This document shows positions 1 to 11,858 of a DNA stretch of 64,000 nucleotides, piece after piece. The notes under the pieces were generated by a model. The model worked only from the letters and a program-made list of their open reading frames with translations. It did no database searches and was not told the origin of the DNA. The stretch comes from JALYQB01 sp035640155 (GTDB lineage Bacteria; Actinomycetota; Actinomycetes; Mycobacteriales; Pseudonocardiaceae), in the NCBI GenBank assembly GCA_035640155.1, contig DASQWR010000223.1, forward strand, positions 9,037 to 73,036, read 5' to 3'. Position numbers and translations under genes: made by a program. Each line of letters begins with the position of its first letter. Within the stretch, counting starts at the first letter, position 1.

Positions 1-727
1 CGGCGTGTTCGGCGGTGGCCGGGTCACCGGGGCCATTGGACAGGAACACCCCGTCGGGTGCCAGCGCGAGCACCTGCTCCAGCGACGAGGTGGCCGGCAG
101 CACGGAGGTCTCGATGCCCCGGGCGGCGAGCATCCGGGGCGTGTTCGACTTGATGCCCAGGTCCAGCGCGGCTACCCGGAACCGGACCGGTCCGTCCGCG
201 GCCACCCGGTAGGGCTGCGCAGTGGTGACCTCGCCGACCAGGTCCGCGCCGGCCATCGGGGGGCTGTCCCGCACCCGCGCCAGCAGCGCTGAGACGTTTC
301 CGGGATCGGCTAGTGCGGCACCGGAGAAGATCCCGGCCCGCATCGAGCCGTGCTCGCGCAGCCGCCGGGTCACCGCGCGGGTGTCCAGCCCCGAGATGGC
401 GACCACACCCTGCTCGCGCAGCGCGTCTTCCAGGGGGCGGCGGGACCGCCAGCTCGACGGGACCCGGGCCGGATCGCGCACCACGTAGCCGGCGACCCAG
501 ATCCGGCGTGACTCGTCGTCCTCGTCGTTCCAGCCGGTGTTGCCGATGTGCGGGGCGGTCTGCACCACGATCTGCCGGTGGTAGGACGGGTCGGTCAGGG
601 TCTCCTGGTACCCGGTCATCCCGGTCGCGAAGACCGCCTCGCCCAAGGTCTCGCCGGTCGCGCCATATGCCTCACCCGCCGCGACGCTGCCGTCCTCTAA
701 CACCAGCGCGGCTTGCCCGACGCTCAT
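1..727 (-). CDS. carA: Carbamoyl-phosphate synthase small subunit (partial, C-terminus off the window)
   Basis: Glutaminase subunit that feeds ammonia to CarB for carbamoyl phosphate, used for pyrimidines and arginine. The visible 242 residues begin [14 protein letters not shown] and hold the typical N-terminal domain with [11 protein letters not shown], the segment [17 protein letters not shown] and the start of the glutaminase-side domain with FLSNGPGDP. The catalytic Cys/His region lies beyond position 1. The ATG at 727 overlaps the pyrC stop by 4 bases (ATGA), so it is translationally coupled as the last visible gene of pyrR-pyrB-pyrC-carA. The Rv1382-like gene found between pyrC and carA in mycobacteria (from memory) is absent here. 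Confidence 0.95.
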   Translation of the reverse strand, partial: MSVGQAALVLEDGSVAAGEAYGATGETLGEAVFATGMTGYQETLTDPSYHRQIVVQTAPHIGNTGWNDEDDESRRIWVAGYVVRDPARVPSSWRSRRPLEDALREQGVVAISGLDTRAVTRRLREHGSMRAGIFSGAALADPGNVSALLARVRDSPPMAGADLVGEVTTAQPYRVAADGPVRFRVAALDLGIKSNTPRMLAARGIETSVLPATSSLEQVLALAPDGVFLSNGPGDPATAEHA

Positions 728-2022
728 CGGCACACCTTCCCGTCGTCCGCGGTGACCCGGCCGCGCAGCAGTGTGCTGACCACCCGCGCGGGCAGTGTCA
801 TGCCCTCGAACGGCGTGTTCGCGGACAGGCTCGCGAGCTCCGCGCCCCGCACCGTCCAGCGGGCGTCGGGGTCCACCAGCACCAGGGTGGCCGGCTCGCC
901 GACCGCGAGCGGGCGTCCCTGGCCGGTGGCCCTGCCCACGACGGCCGGCCGCTCGCTCATCACCCGCGCCACCCCCCGCCAGTCCAGCAGCCCGGGCCGC
1001 ACCATCGTCTGCACGACGACGGAAAGCGCGGTCTGCAAACCCAGCATGCCCGGACGGGCGGCGGACCACTCGCACTCCTTGTCCTGCGGGGCGTGCGGGG
1101 CGTGGTCGGTGGCCACACAGTCGACGACGCCCTCGGCCAGCGCCCCGCGCAGCGCCTCGACGTCGCCGCCGGTGCGCAGCGGTGGGTTGACCTTGTTGAC
1201 CGGATCGTAGGTCGCCAGCCGCTCGTCGGTGAGCAGCAGATGGTGCGGGGTGACTTCCGAGGTCACCGTGCGAACGCCGTGCTGCCGCGCCCAGCGCAGC
1301 ACGTCCACCGTGCCTGCGGTGGAGACGTGGCAGACGTGCAGCCGGGCGCCGGCGGCGCGGGCCAACAGGCAGTCCCGGGCGACGATGGACTCCTCGGCCG
1401 CCGCGGGCCACCCGGTGAGCCCCAGCCGCGCGGCGATCTCGCCCTCGTGGGCCTGCGCGTCGACGGTGAGCCGTGGCTCCTCGGCGTGCTGGGCGATCAC
1501 GGCGTCGAGTGCGGTGGAGTACTCCAGCGCGCGGCGCATGAGCAGCGGATCGTGCACGCACAGCCCGTCGTCGGAGAACATCCTGACCCGTGCCGGGGAA
1601 GCGGCCATCCCGCCGAGCTCGGCGAGACGCTGCCCACCCAGTCCCACGGTGACCGCGCCGACCGGGCGCACCTCGACCAGCCCGATCTGCTGCCCGCGGT
1701 GGTGGACGTGCTCGACGGCCACCGCGGTGTCGGCCACCGGATCGGTGTTGGCCATCGCGAACACCGCCGTGTAGCCCCCCAGCGCGGCTGCAGCCGAGCC
1801 GGAGGCGATGGTCTCGGCGTCCTCCCGCCCCGGTTCACGCAGGTGGGTGTGCAGGTCGACGAACCCGGGCAGGGCGACGAGCCCACCAGCCTCACGCACC
1901 GCGGCACCCGCCACGCGCAGCCGCGGCCCGAGCTCCGCGATCACTCCGTCCCGGACGAGCAGGTCAACCGGGTCGCCCTCCCCGTAGGGCCGGACCCCGC
2001 GCAGCAGCAACGGCTGGTTCAT
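724..2022 (-). CDS. pyrC: Dihydroorotase
   Basis: Cyclises N-carbamoyl-aspartate to dihydroorotate. The 432-residue protein has the amidohydrolase metal motif [10 protein letters not shown] near residue 60, MANTDP, the His-containing [16 protein letters not shown] and the conserved ATDHAPH near residue 310, all in family order. The ATG at 2022 overlaps the pyrB stop by 4 bases and the gene overlaps carA by 4 bases, so all three share one message. An open frame extends upstream of 2022 inside pyrB but has no family similarity, which supports the internal ATG. Length and motifs are normal for a stand-alone actinobacterial PyrC. Confidence 0.96.
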   Translation of the reverse strand: MNQPLLLRGVRPYGEGDPVDLLVRDGVIAELGPRLRVAGAAVREAGGLVALPGFVDLHTHLREPGREDAETIASGSAAAALGGYTAVFAMANTDPVADTAVAVEHVHHRGQQIGLVEVRPVGAVTVGLGGQRLAELGGMAASPARVRMFSDDGLCVHDPLLMRRALEYSTALDAVIAQHAEEPRLTVDAQAHEGEIAARLGLTGWPAAAEESIVARDCLLARAAGARLHVCHVSTAGTVDVLRWARQHGVRTVTSEVTPHHLLLTDERLATYDPVNKVNPPLRTGGDVEALRGALAEGVVDCVATDHAPHAPQDKECEWSAARPGMLGLQTALSVVVQTMVRPGLLDWRGVARVMSERPAVVGRATGQGRPLAVGEPATLVLVDPDARWTVRGAELASLSANTPFEGMTLPARVVSTLLRGRVTADDGKVCR

Positions 2023-3026
2023 GCCCGCTCGCGCCGCTGGTCGTCCTGCTCGCGCGGCTGGTCGTCTTGGCCCCGCTGCTGGTCGTCTTGGCCGGCAAGC
2101 AGGTGGTACAGCACGGCCATCCGGACGTGCACCCCGTTCCGGACCTGGTCGCTGATCGCAGAGCGGGGCGAGTCGGCCACCGCGGGTGCGATCTCCATCC
2201 CACGCAGCATCGGACCGGGGTGCAGCACCGGGACGTGCTCCGGCAGGCATGCCGCCCGCGCCTCGGACAGGCCGTAGTCGATCGCGTACTCCCGCGCGGA
2301 GGGGAAGAACCCCCCGTGCATCCGCTCGGCCTGCACCCGCAGCACCATCACGGCGTCCGAACCGGGCAACGCGGCGTCGAGGTCATGGCTCACCGTCACC
2401 GGCCGGTTCCGGCCACCCCAGTTCTCGACGCCCCAGTTCTCGACGCCACAGGGCAGCAGTGTCGGTGGGGCGACCAGCTGCACCTGTGCCCCCAAGGTGC
2501 TCAGCAGCGTGACGCCGGACCGGGCAACCCGGCTGTGCAGGACATCCCCCACGATCGTGATTCGGCGCCCGGCCAGGGAACCGAGCCGGTGACGCAGGGT
2601 CGCCGCGTCGAGCAGAGCCTGGGTGGGGTGCTCATGGGAGCCGTCCCCGGCGTTCACGACGTGTGCGGAGATCCAGCCGGCCATCCGGTGCGCCGACCCG
2701 GATGCGGGGTGACGCAGGACGACCAGGTCGGTGCCCATCGCGTCGAGGGTGTGCGCGGTGTCTCGCAGCGACTCCCCCTTGGTCACCGAGGACCCGACCG
2801 CCGTGACGTTGACCACGTCGGCACTCATCCACTTGCCGGCGATCTCGAAGGACGCCCTGGTGCGGGTGGAGCTCTCGTAGAACATCGTGACCACGGTGCG
2901 GCCGCGCAGCGTCGGCAGCTTGTGCACCTCGCGGCCGGCCAGGGCCTGCTCGAGCCGGTCGGCGGTGTCCAGCAGCCGGACGGCGGTCTCGGCGTCGAGG
3001 TCGTCGGCGGCAAGCAGGTGACGCAT
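2019..3026 (-). CDS. pyrB: Aspartate carbamoyltransferase catalytic chain
   Basis: Condenses carbamoyl phosphate with aspartate, the committed step of pyrimidine synthesis. The 335 residues include the carbamoyl-phosphate motif [13 protein letters not shown] near residue 50, the [14 protein letters not shown] segment near 128 and the C-terminal [11 protein letters not shown]. The start [10 protein letters not shown] overlaps the pyrR stop. Two features are unusual: a duplicated GVENW pair ([12 protein letters not shown], near residue 200) in the aspartate-domain loop region, and a 24-residue QDDQ-rich hydrophilic tail after the normal end. Both come from short in-frame DNA repeats and probably do not affect catalysis (inference). 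Confidence 0.96.
   Translation of the reverse strand: MRHLLAADDLDAETAVRLLDTADRLEQALAGREVHKLPTLRGRTVVTMFYESSTRTRASFEIAGKWMSADVVNVTAVGSSVTKGESLRDTAHTLDAMGTDLVVLRHPASGSAHRMAGWISAHVVNAGDGSHEHPTQALLDAATLRHRLGSLAGRRITIVGDVLHSRVARSGVTLLSTLGAQVQLVAPPTLLPCGVENWGVENWGGRNRPVTVSHDLDAALPGSDAVMVLRVQAERMHGGFFPSAREYAIDYGLSEARAACLPEHVPVLHPGPMLRGMEIAPAVADSPRSAISDQVRNGVHVRMAVLYHLLAGQDDQQRGQDDQPREQDDQRRERA
2035..2098 (-). repeat. Three imperfect 21-bp tandem repeats in the pyrB 3' end
   Basis: The DNA carries three 21-base units, each containing ctggtcgtc. They translate on the minus strand to the heptads [14 protein letters not shown] and EQDDQRR at the PyrB C-terminus. The units keep frame, so this is an expanded charged tail rather than a disruption. 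Confidence 0.8.
2416..2445 (-). repeat. Exact 15-bp tandem duplication inside pyrB
   Basis: Two exact copies of ccccagttctcgacg lie head to tail at 2416-2430 and 2431-2445. They encode the repeated GVENW pentapeptide and keep the frame, as expected of a recent slippage event. Confidence 0.9.
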
Positions 3027-3568
3027 CAGGACCTCGTCCGCCGGATGACCACCGAGTCGGTGCCGTCGGTCTCGGCGAGCAGCACCGCGATCTGCTCGTC
3101 CCGCGCCGTGGGCAGGTTCTTGCCGACGTAGTCGGCGCGGATCGGCAACTCCCGGTGACCCCGGTCGACCAGGACTGCGAGTTGCACCGCCCGGGGGCGC
3201 CCGTACTCGCGCAGCGCGTCCAGAGCGGCGCGCACGGTGCGCCCGGAACAGAGGACGTCGTCGACGAGCACCACCAGCGCGTCGTCGAGGCCCCCCTCCG
3301 GAAGCATCGTCTCCGCCAGCGGGCGGTTCGGCCGGCGGCGCAAGTCGTCGCGGTGGAGCGTGATGTCGAGGGTGCCGACCGCGGCCGAGGTGCCGGTGAA
3401 CTCGCGGATGCATTCGGCGAGCCGGTGCGCGAGCGGCACCCCACGCGACGGGATGCCCAGCAGCACCACCGCGTCCGGAGCAGTGCGCTCGATGATCTGG
3501 TGCGCCATACGGGCGATGGTGCGGGCGACATCGGCGGCCGCGAGCAGTTCGCGCTGCGCGGCCGTCAC
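3026..3568 (-). CDS. pyrR: PyrR bifunctional pyrimidine regulator / uracil phosphoribosyltransferase
   Basis: RNA-binding regulator of the pyr operon that also has uracil phosphoribosyltransferase activity. The 180 residues contain the PRPP loop [13 protein letters not shown] near residue 100, [13 protein letters not shown] near 40 and the C-terminal [12 protein letters not shown] place the start at the GTG at 3568 because a strong Shine-Dalgarno (gaaaggggg) sits 6 bases ahead of it. The alternative GTG at 3592 lies in the loop of the leader hairpin. The stop overlaps the pyrB ATG. As first gene behind its own target RNA, it is probably autoregulated. Confidence 0.95.
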   Translation of the reverse strand: MTAAQRELLAAADVARTIARMAHQIIERTAPDAVVLLGIPSRGVPLAHRLAECIREFTGTSAAVGTLDITLHRDDLRRRPNRPLAETMLPEGGLDDALVVLVDDVLCSGRTVRAALDALREYGRPRAVQLAVLVDRGHRELPIRADYVGKNLPTARDEQIAVLLAETDGTDSVVIRRTRS

Positions 3569-3574
3569 GGCCGA

Positions 3575-3612
3575 CCCCCTTTCCCGCCTCACGGGGCGGG
3601 TCCTTAAAGGAC
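3575..3612 (-). promoter_or_regulatory. PyrR-binding leader hairpin overlapping the pyrR ribosome site
   Basis: On the minus strand the pyrR leader forms a 6-bp stem (cccgcc/ggcggg, 3583-3588 with 3595-3600) whose loop reads CCGTGA. The loop and descending stem give CCGUGAGG, resembling the conserved PyrR binding loop (CNGNGAGG core). A second small hairpin (tcct/agga, 3601-3611) precedes it. The Shine-Dalgarno follows within a few bases, with no terminator between them, so PyrR binding would block translation, as described for mycobacterial pyrR (established for Mycobacterium smegmatis; inferred here). Confidence 0.7.
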
Positions 3613-3688
3613 GTCAGGTGCCGGGCGGCTACCCGGGCGGGACGATACCAGCCGTGCCGGCTGTCACCAGCGGCGTTCCCCTTGCTCC

Positions 3689-3717
3689 ATCAGAGTGACG
3701 CCGCGAGCTCATTGCAA
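3689..3717 (-). promoter_or_regulatory. Possible housekeeping promoter of the pyr operon
   Basis: On the minus strand TTGCAA (3712-3717) is followed after 17 bases by TCTGAT (3689-3694). Spacing is ideal but the -10 is a weak match. It would give a leader of about 110 bases containing the PyrR hairpin. Confidence 0.35.
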
Positions 3718-3750
3718 GGGTAGCAGGCAGCACGCTTGACCTGGGGACGT

Positions 3751-3776
3751 TACGGAGCGCAGCATTACTCTCCGTA
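3751..3776. promoter_or_regulatory. Inverted repeat upstream of bldD
   Basis: TACGGAG (3751-3757) and CTCCGTA (3770-3776) form a 7-bp perfect inverted repeat with a 12-base spacer, about 80 bases before bldD and facing pyrR on the other side. BldD is known to repress its own promoter in Streptomyces, but this repeat does not closely match the published BldD operator, so the binding protein is unknown. It could equally act on the divergent pyr promoter. Confidence 0.4.
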
Positions 3777-3854
3777 TCATCCTGACACGTTCCGCGGCCC
3801 AGGCGACGACTCGCCGGCCACCAGCCGCCGGATCTGACGAACGGAGACTCGCAG

Positions 3855-4343
3855 ATGGGCGACTACGCCAAGGCACTGGGATCGAAGTTGCGTGGCATCC
3901 GTCAGCAGCAGGGACTGTCCCTGCACGGTGTCGAGCAGAAGTCGGGCGGTCGGTGGAAAGCCGTTGTGGTCGGATCTTACGAGCGGGGCGACCGGGCAGT
4001 CACGGTACAGAAGCTAGCCGAGCTGGCGGACTTCTACGGCGTACCGGTCGCCGAGTTGCTCCCCGAGGGGCGGGTCCCCTCCGGCGGGGAGCCCGCCACC
4101 AAGATCGTGATCAATCTGGAGCGGCTGCAGAACCTGCCGGTGGACAAGGTCGGTCCGCTGGCGCGCTACGCAGCGACCATTCAGAGCCAGCGCGGCGACT
4201 ACAACGGCAGGGTGCTCTCCATCCGCACCGAGGACCTGCGCTCGCTGGCCATCATCTACGACATGTCCCCGGGTGAGCTCACCGAGCAGCTGATCGGCTG
4301 GGGGGTGCTGCCGCCGGAGGCACGCCCGGCCAAGGAAGACTGA
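3855..4343 (+). CDS. bldD: BldD-family developmental regulator, c-di-GMP responsive
   Basis: Transcriptional repressor that dimerises through c-di-GMP to control development in actinomycetes. Its 162 residues have an N-terminal helix-turn-helix (about 5-68) and a C-terminal domain with the full c-di-GMP signature RGD-X8-RXXD: R113-G-D115, then R124-T-E-D127. This is nearly the same numbering as Streptomyces BldD. A Shine-Dalgarno (ggag) precedes the ATG at 3855. It is the only plus-strand gene here, divergent from pyrR and convergent with nusB. Retention of all c-di-GMP contacts suggests a working sensor. Confidence 0.95.
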   Translation: MGDYAKALGSKLRGIRQQQGLSLHGVEQKSGGRWKAVVVGSYERGDRAVTVQKLAELADFYGVPVAELLPEGRVPSGGEPATKIVINLERLQNLPVDKVGPLARYAATIQSQRGDYNGRVLSIRTEDLRSLAIIYDMSPGELTEQLIGWGVLPPEARPAKED

Positions 4344-4352
4344 CCGCTGGGC

Positions 4353-4778
4353 TCACCCGTCGCTCAGCGACAGCCGCAGCTGCTCGGCGGTCCCTGCGAT
4401 GGTGCCCAGCACCCCGTTGACGAACCGTGGCGAGTCGTCGGTGGACAGCGCCTTGGCCAGCTCCACCGCCTCGTCGATGGCCACCGCGTCGGGCACGTCG
4501 GCCCAGAGCAGCTCGAACATGCCCAGCCGCAGCACCGCGCGATCCACCGTGGGCATCCGGCTCAGCGTCCAACCCTGGGCGTGCCCGGCGATCAGCTCGT
4601 CGATGCGCTCGCGGTGCGTGACCACGCCCTGCACCAGGTCCACGGTGTAGTCCTGCACCGGCGGCAGGCCGGGTGCCCCCACCCGTTCGCCGAGCAGGGC
4701 CACCGGGTCGAGCCCCCGCAGGTCCGCCTCGAACAGGATGTCGACGGCGCGCTTGCGGGCCTTGCTCCGGGCGCCCAC
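4353..4778 (-). CDS. nusB: Transcription antitermination factor NusB
   Basis: RNA-binding subunit that with NusE/S10 promotes antitermination of rRNA operons. The 141 residues begin VGARSKARKRAVDILFEADLRG and end in the conserved FVNGVLGTIAG segment, with RAVLRLGMFELLW in the middle; all are NusB hallmarks. The start is a GTG at 4778, one base past the efp stop (TGAGGTG), so efp and nusB are coupled. No other in-frame start lies near. The short gap to bldD holds no obvious terminator. Confidence 0.94.
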   Translation of the reverse strand: MGARSKARKRAVDILFEADLRGLDPVALLGERVGAPGLPPVQDYTVDLVQGVVTHRERIDELIAGHAQGWTLSRMPTVDRAVLRLGMFELLWADVPDAVAIDEAVELAKALSTDDSPRFVNGVLGTIAGTAEQLRLSLSDG

Positions 4779-4779
4779 C

Positions 4780-5343
4780 TCAGCTGCCGATGCGACCGAG
4801 GTAGCGGCCGTCCCGGGTGTCGACCTTGACCTTCTCGCCGGTGCTGACGAACAGCGGTACCGCGATCTCCGCACCGGTCTCCAGGGTGGCGGGCTTGGTG
4901 CCGCCGGTGGACCGGTCGCCCTGCAGGCCCGGGTCGGTGTGCGAGACGACCAGCTCCACCGAGGTCGGCAGCTCGATGTAGAGCGGGGTGCCCTCGTGCA
5001 CCGCCACGTTGGCGGGGCTGTTCTCCAGCAGGTAGCGCGCCGCGTCGCCGACCGTCTCCGCCGGGATGGTGATCTGGTCGTAGGTGTCGGAGTCCATGAA
5101 GACGAAGTCCGCACCGTCGGCGTAGAGGTAGGTCATGTCGCGCCGGTCGACGGTGGCGGTGTCGACCTTGGTGCCGGCGTTGAAGGTCTTGTCGACGACC
5201 TTCCCGGACAGCACGTTCTTCAGCGTGGTCCGCACGAAGGCGCCACCCTTGCCCGGCTTGACGTGCTGGAAGCTCACGACCGCCCACAGCTGGCCGTCGA
5301 GGTTCAGCACGAGCCCGTTCTTCAGGTCGTTGGTGGTGGCCAC
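4780..5343 (-). CDS. efp: Translation elongation factor P
   Basis: Relieves ribosome stalling at polyproline stretches. The 187 residues hold the KOW-like domain I, then the two OB domains ending [12 protein letters not shown]. The acceptor loop reads [10 protein letters not shown] with Lys32 at the tip, the actinobacterial form thought to work without the EpmA or rhamnose modification. The GTG at 5343 ([10 protein letters not shown]) is the only start matching the family N-terminus; a gggag lies about 13 bases ahead. Order pepQ-efp-nusB is conserved in actinobacteria. Confidence 0.96.
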   Translation of the reverse strand: MATTNDLKNGLVLNLDGQLWAVVSFQHVKPGKGGAFVRTTLKNVLSGKVVDKTFNAGTKVDTATVDRRDMTYLYADGADFVFMDSDTYDQITIPAETVGDAARYLLENSPANVAVHEGTPLYIELPTSVELVVSHTDPGLQGDRSTGGTKPATLETGAEIAVPLFVSTGEKVKVDTRDGRYLGRIGS

Positions 5344-5422
5344 GTCAGCTGAGTCACTCCCGGGGTCGAGATGGTGGTGGTCGAGATGGCGGTGCGGACG
5401 CCCCGCCGCTGGCAAGTGGGTC

Positions 5423-6508
5423 TCACACCGCGACGAGGTCCTTGGTGGTCAGGGTGAGGAGGTCGGGTTCGCCGTCGGAGACGACGAGGGTGTCCTCGAT
5501 GCGCACGCCACCCCGGTCGGCCAGGTACACCCCCGGCTCGACGGTGACCGTCATGCCTGCCCGCAGTGTACCGACCCCGCGCGGGGAGAGCGCCGGTGCC
5601 TCGTGGATCTGCAGCCCGACGCCGTGCCCGAGACCGTGCAGGAACTCCTTACCGCGCCCGGCACCGTCGATGACGCCGCGGGCAACGGCGTCGACCTCCC
5701 GCACGTCCGCCCCCGGGTGCAGCGCGTCCCGACCGACCGCCTGAGCCGCCACCACCAGATCGTAGAGTTCCCGCTGCCACTCGGCGGGCGCACCGAGCAC
5801 GACGGTGCGCGTCATGTCCGAGTGGTAGCCCTCGACCAGCGCCCCGAAGTCCATCTTCACCAGGTCCCCGCGCTGCAGCTTGGCGTCGGTGGGGCGGTGA
5901 TGGGGCACCGCCGAGTTCGGACCGGTGGCGACGATCGTCTCGAAGGAGGGCCCGGCAGCGCCGGCCTGGACCATCCGCTCCTCCAGGTCGCGGGCCACCT
6001 GTCGCTCGGTCAGTCCGGGTCGTAGCCCACCCGCGGCAAGGAGCCCGTCGAGTGCGGTGTCGGCGGCGGCACAGCCGGCGCGCAACGCCGCCACCTCGGT
6101 GGCGTCCTTGACCGACCGCAGCTGCTCCACGAGGCGCGACGCGCGACGTAGCCGGTGCGGGCCGGTGACCTCGGCCAGGGCGAGGTGCGAGTCGACCGTG
6201 ACCACGTGGCTCTCGAAGCCCAACCGGCCGACACCGCGCTCCGTGGCCCCCTTCGCCAACCGGAGGTCACCGGCCCGCTCGATTACCCGCCGCAGGTCGG
6301 GCACCTGGCGGCGGGACTGGGTGTCGTAGCGCCCGTCGGTGCAGAACATCGTGTGCTCCTCGCCCCCGGCATCCACCAGCAGCGCCGCGTTGGACCCGGT
6401 GAACCCGGTGAGGTAACGGATGTTGAGCAGGTCGGTGACCAGCAGGGCGTCGAGGTCGTGGACGTGTAGCTGGGCGCGAAGCGCCGCTCGCCGGCGGGCG
6501 TGGACCAT
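5423..6508 (-). CDS. pepQ: Xaa-Pro dipeptidase/aminopeptidase (M24 family)
   Basis: Metallopeptidase that cleaves peptides with proline at the second position; a natural neighbour of efp, which handles proline-rich nascent chains. The 361 residues have a creatinase-like N-terminal domain ([17 protein letters not shown]) and a pita-bread domain carrying the metal ligands in [38 protein letters not shown] and [11 protein letters not shown] chose the ATG at 6508 ([10 protein letters not shown]), 10 bases after the aroQ stop; an in-frame ATG at 6529 would overlap aroQ by 11 bases and add seven atypical residues. Confidence 0.93.
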   Translation of the reverse strand: MVHARRRAALRAQLHVHDLDALLVTDLLNIRYLTGFTGSNAALLVDAGGEEHTMFCTDGRYDTQSRRQVPDLRRVIERAGDLRLAKGATERGVGRLGFESHVVTVDSHLALAEVTGPHRLRRASRLVEQLRSVKDATEVAALRAGCAAADTALDGLLAAGGLRPGLTERQVARDLEERMVQAGAAGPSFETIVATGPNSAVPHHRPTDAKLQRGDLVKMDFGALVEGYHSDMTRTVVLGAPAEWQRELYDLVVAAQAVGRDALHPGADVREVDAVARGVIDGAGRGKEFLHGLGHGVGLQIHEAPALSPRGVGTLRAGMTVTVEPGVYLADRGGVRIEDTLVVSDGEPDLLTLTTKDLVAV

Positions 6509-6518
6509 GGGTGCCACG

Positions 6519-9940
<3,422 letters not shown>

Positions 9941-9963
9941 CGGCAGTCGATCACCCACTGGCA

Positions 9964-9993
9964 TCGGCGAGGACGAGTGCCACCATCGCCTCG
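9964..9993. repeat. 30-bp copy of an aroC internal segment
   Basis: These 30 bases are identical to 10739-10768 inside aroC, in the same orientation. On the minus strand they encode EAMVALVLA of AroC, after which the frame meets a stop within a few codons. Homology does not extend on either side. The two copies flank a 745-bp unit that holds the hemerythrin gene. Confidence 0.9.
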
Positions 9994-10104
9994 CCGTGGC
10001 CGGGACGCCGCGCCGATGGTGCTCATCGTCAGTGGCTGCAGCGGCTACCCGCCACCAGTACGTCTCATATGCGAGGTATCCGCACTATCCGCGTCAGACA
10101 GCTG

Positions 10105-10130
10105 GTTACGGCCGGAGTCGCAGCGGGTAT
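10105..10130 (+). promoter_or_regulatory. SigB/SigF-type stress promoter ahead of the hemerythrin gene
   Basis: GTTA (10105-10108), 16 bases, then GGGTAT (10125-10130) fit the actinobacterial general-stress sigma factor consensus (GTTT-N14-17-GGGTAT). Transcription would start about 45 bases before the ATG. Stress control fits a hemerythrin; a mycobacterial homologue is reported to be SigF dependent (from memory). Confidence 0.55.
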
Positions 10131-10183
10131 TCCGTGGCCGGGTGCTTATCGTGCCGAATCTGTTCCCTACGAAAGGCCTCGCC

Positions 10184-10639
10184 ATGACCCACCACACCGA
10201 ACTTACTGACCTCATAGCCTCCGACCACCAACAGCTCGAAGAACTGTTCGGGCAGTTGGAGAGCGGAGACGGTGACCGCCGGCAGCTTGTCGACAAGGTG
10301 ATCGATGAGCTGACCGCCCACACCGCCGCCGAGGAGCAGGTGGTCTACCCGGCTCTGCGAGACATGGTCCCCGACGGGCGGAGCATGGCTGATCGTGCCC
10401 TCTCCGAGCACAAGGGCATGAAGGAAGCGATGAGCAAGCTAAAGCAGGGCCAGCCAGGGGATACCCAGTTCGAGACGGCCCTGCGGAATCTCATGGCCGA
10501 GGTACGAAGCCACGTGCCCGAGGAAGAGAACGAACTCCTCCCTGGCCTGCGGATGGTGATCGGCGCAGACAAGATGGTCGAGCTAGGGGACGTGTTCACC
10601 CAGGTCAAGGGCACGATCTCCACTCATTCGTCGGCGTAG
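10184..10639 (+). CDS. Hemerythrin HHE-domain protein
   Basis: Small di-iron carboxylate-bridged protein, probably binding O2, NO or peroxide. The 151 residues form the four-helix pattern with metal ligands in [38 protein letters not shown] and [15 protein letters not shown]. The ATG at 10184 has gaaagg 7 bases before it, which rules out the longer upstream frame. The gene is convergent with aroC and their 3' ends overlap by 16 bases. It sits in the insertion bounded by the 30-bp aroC repeat and has its own stress-type promoter. Confidence 0.93.
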   Translation: MTHHTELTDLIASDHQQLEELFGQLESGDGDRRQLVDKVIDELTAHTAAEEQVVYPALRDMVPDGRSMADRALSEHKGMKEAMSKLKQGQPGDTQFETALRNLMAEVRSHVPEEENELLPGLRMVIGADKMVELGDVFTQVKGTISTHSSA

Positions 10640-11829
10640 GCGGCGCCCTCCCCGAGTGCCGCCGAGGCCTCCTGATAGGCCCGGACGTTACGCAGCGTCT
10701 CCGCCAGGGAGTCGCCGCCGAACTTCTCCAGCGCGGCGTCGGCGAGGACGAGTGCCACCATCGCCTCGGCGACCACGCCCGCTGCAGGCACGGCGCACAC
10801 GTCGGAGCGCTGGTTGATCGCGACCGCGGCCTCGCCGGTGGCGACGTCCACGGTGGACAGCGCGCGAGGCACGGTGGAGATCGGCTTCATCGCCACCCGC
10901 ACCCGCAGCACCTCGCCGTTGGTCATGCCGCCCTCAAGGCCGCCGGCGCGGTTGCTCGAGCGCACCACCCCGCCCGGCCCGGGCGCCATCTCGTCATGGG
11001 CAGCGCTACCGCGGCGCCGGGCGGTGGTGAAGCCGTCGCCGACCTCCACGCCCTTCATCGCCTGGATGCCCATCAGCGCCCCGGCGAGGCGTGCGTCGAG
11101 CCGCCGGTCGGCGTGCACGAACGACCCGAGCCCCACCGGCAGGCCGTGCGCCACGACCTCCACCACGCCGCCGAGCGTGTCGCCGTCGCGCTTCGCCGCG
11201 TCCACCTCGGCGACCATCGCCTCCGACGTCGCCTCGTCGAACGCGCGCACCGGGCTCGCGTCCACCCGATCCAGGTCCCCCGGCCCGGGCAGCACCCCGT
11301 CCGGGGAATCCATCGGTCCGAGTGAGACCACGTGCGAGAGCACCTCGACGCCCAGCGTCTGGCGCAGGAACGCCTTGGCCACGGTGCCCAACGCGACCCG
11401 GGACGCGGTCTCCCGCGCGCTGGCCCGCTCGAGCACCGGCCGGGCGTCGTCGAAGCCGTACTTGGTCATGCCGGCCAGGTCGGCGTGTCCGGGGCGGGGA
11501 CGGGTGAGCGGTGCGTTGCGGGCCTGCACGGCGAGCACGTCGGGGTCCACCGGGTCGGCCGCCATCACCGTCTCCCACTTGGGCCACTCTGTGTTGCCGA
11601 TCCGCACCGCGATCGGCCCACCGAGCGTCACACCGTGCCGGATACCCCCGAGCACGTCCACCTCGTCGGCCTCGAACTTCATCCGCGCCCCACGGCCGTG
11701 GCCGAGCCGCCTGCGGGCCAGCTCGGCTGCCACGTCCTTGGTTGTGACCTCGACTCCGGCCACCATGCCCTCCAGCACGGCGACCAGGGCGGGTCCGTGC
11801 GACTCCCCCGCGGTGATCCAGCGCAGCAC
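10624..11829 (-). CDS. aroC: Chorismate synthase
   Basis: Last shikimate-pathway step, an FMN-dependent anti-1,4-elimination from EPSP. The 401 residues show the hallmark [21 protein letters not shown] at the N-terminus, [11 protein letters not shown] near 43, [21 protein letters not shown] near 135, and the C-terminal [22 protein letters not shown] start at 11829. Length and motifs are normal, so the neighbouring insertion left the gene intact. Its last 16 bases overlap the convergent hemerythrin gene. Confidence 0.96.
   Translation of the reverse strand: MLRWITAGESHGPALVAVLEGMVAGVEVTTKDVAAELARRRLGHGRGARMKFEADEVDVLGGIRHGVTLGGPIAVRIGNTEWPKWETVMAADPVDPDVLAVQARNAPLTRPRPGHADLAGMTKYGFDDARPVLERASARETASRVALGTVAKAFLRQTLGVEVLSHVVSLGPMDSPDGVLPGPGDLDRVDASPVRAFDEATSEAMVAEVDAAKRDGDTLGGVVEVVAHGLPVGLGSFVHADRRLDARLAGALMGIQAMKGVEVGDGFTTARRRGSAAHDEMAPGPGGVVRSSNRAGGLEGGMTNGEVLRVRVAMKPISTVPRALSTVDVATGEAAVAINQRSDVCAVPAAGVVAEAMVALVLADAALEKFGGDSLAETLRNVRAYQEASAALGEGAAYADE
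10739..10768. repeat. Second copy of the 30-bp direct repeat (inside aroC)
   Basis: Identical to 9964-9993. It encodes part of the AroC C-terminal helix about 40 codons from the end, and is the source copy if the other is a leftover of rearrangement. Confidence 0.9.
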
Positions 11830-11858
11830 GACCGCGATCCTGCCACGTTACCGCCGGC

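Noticed and set aside
313..2277. Plus-strand frame opposite carA and pyrC
   Set aside because: Arg/Pro/His-rich shadow of the pyrC coding strand.
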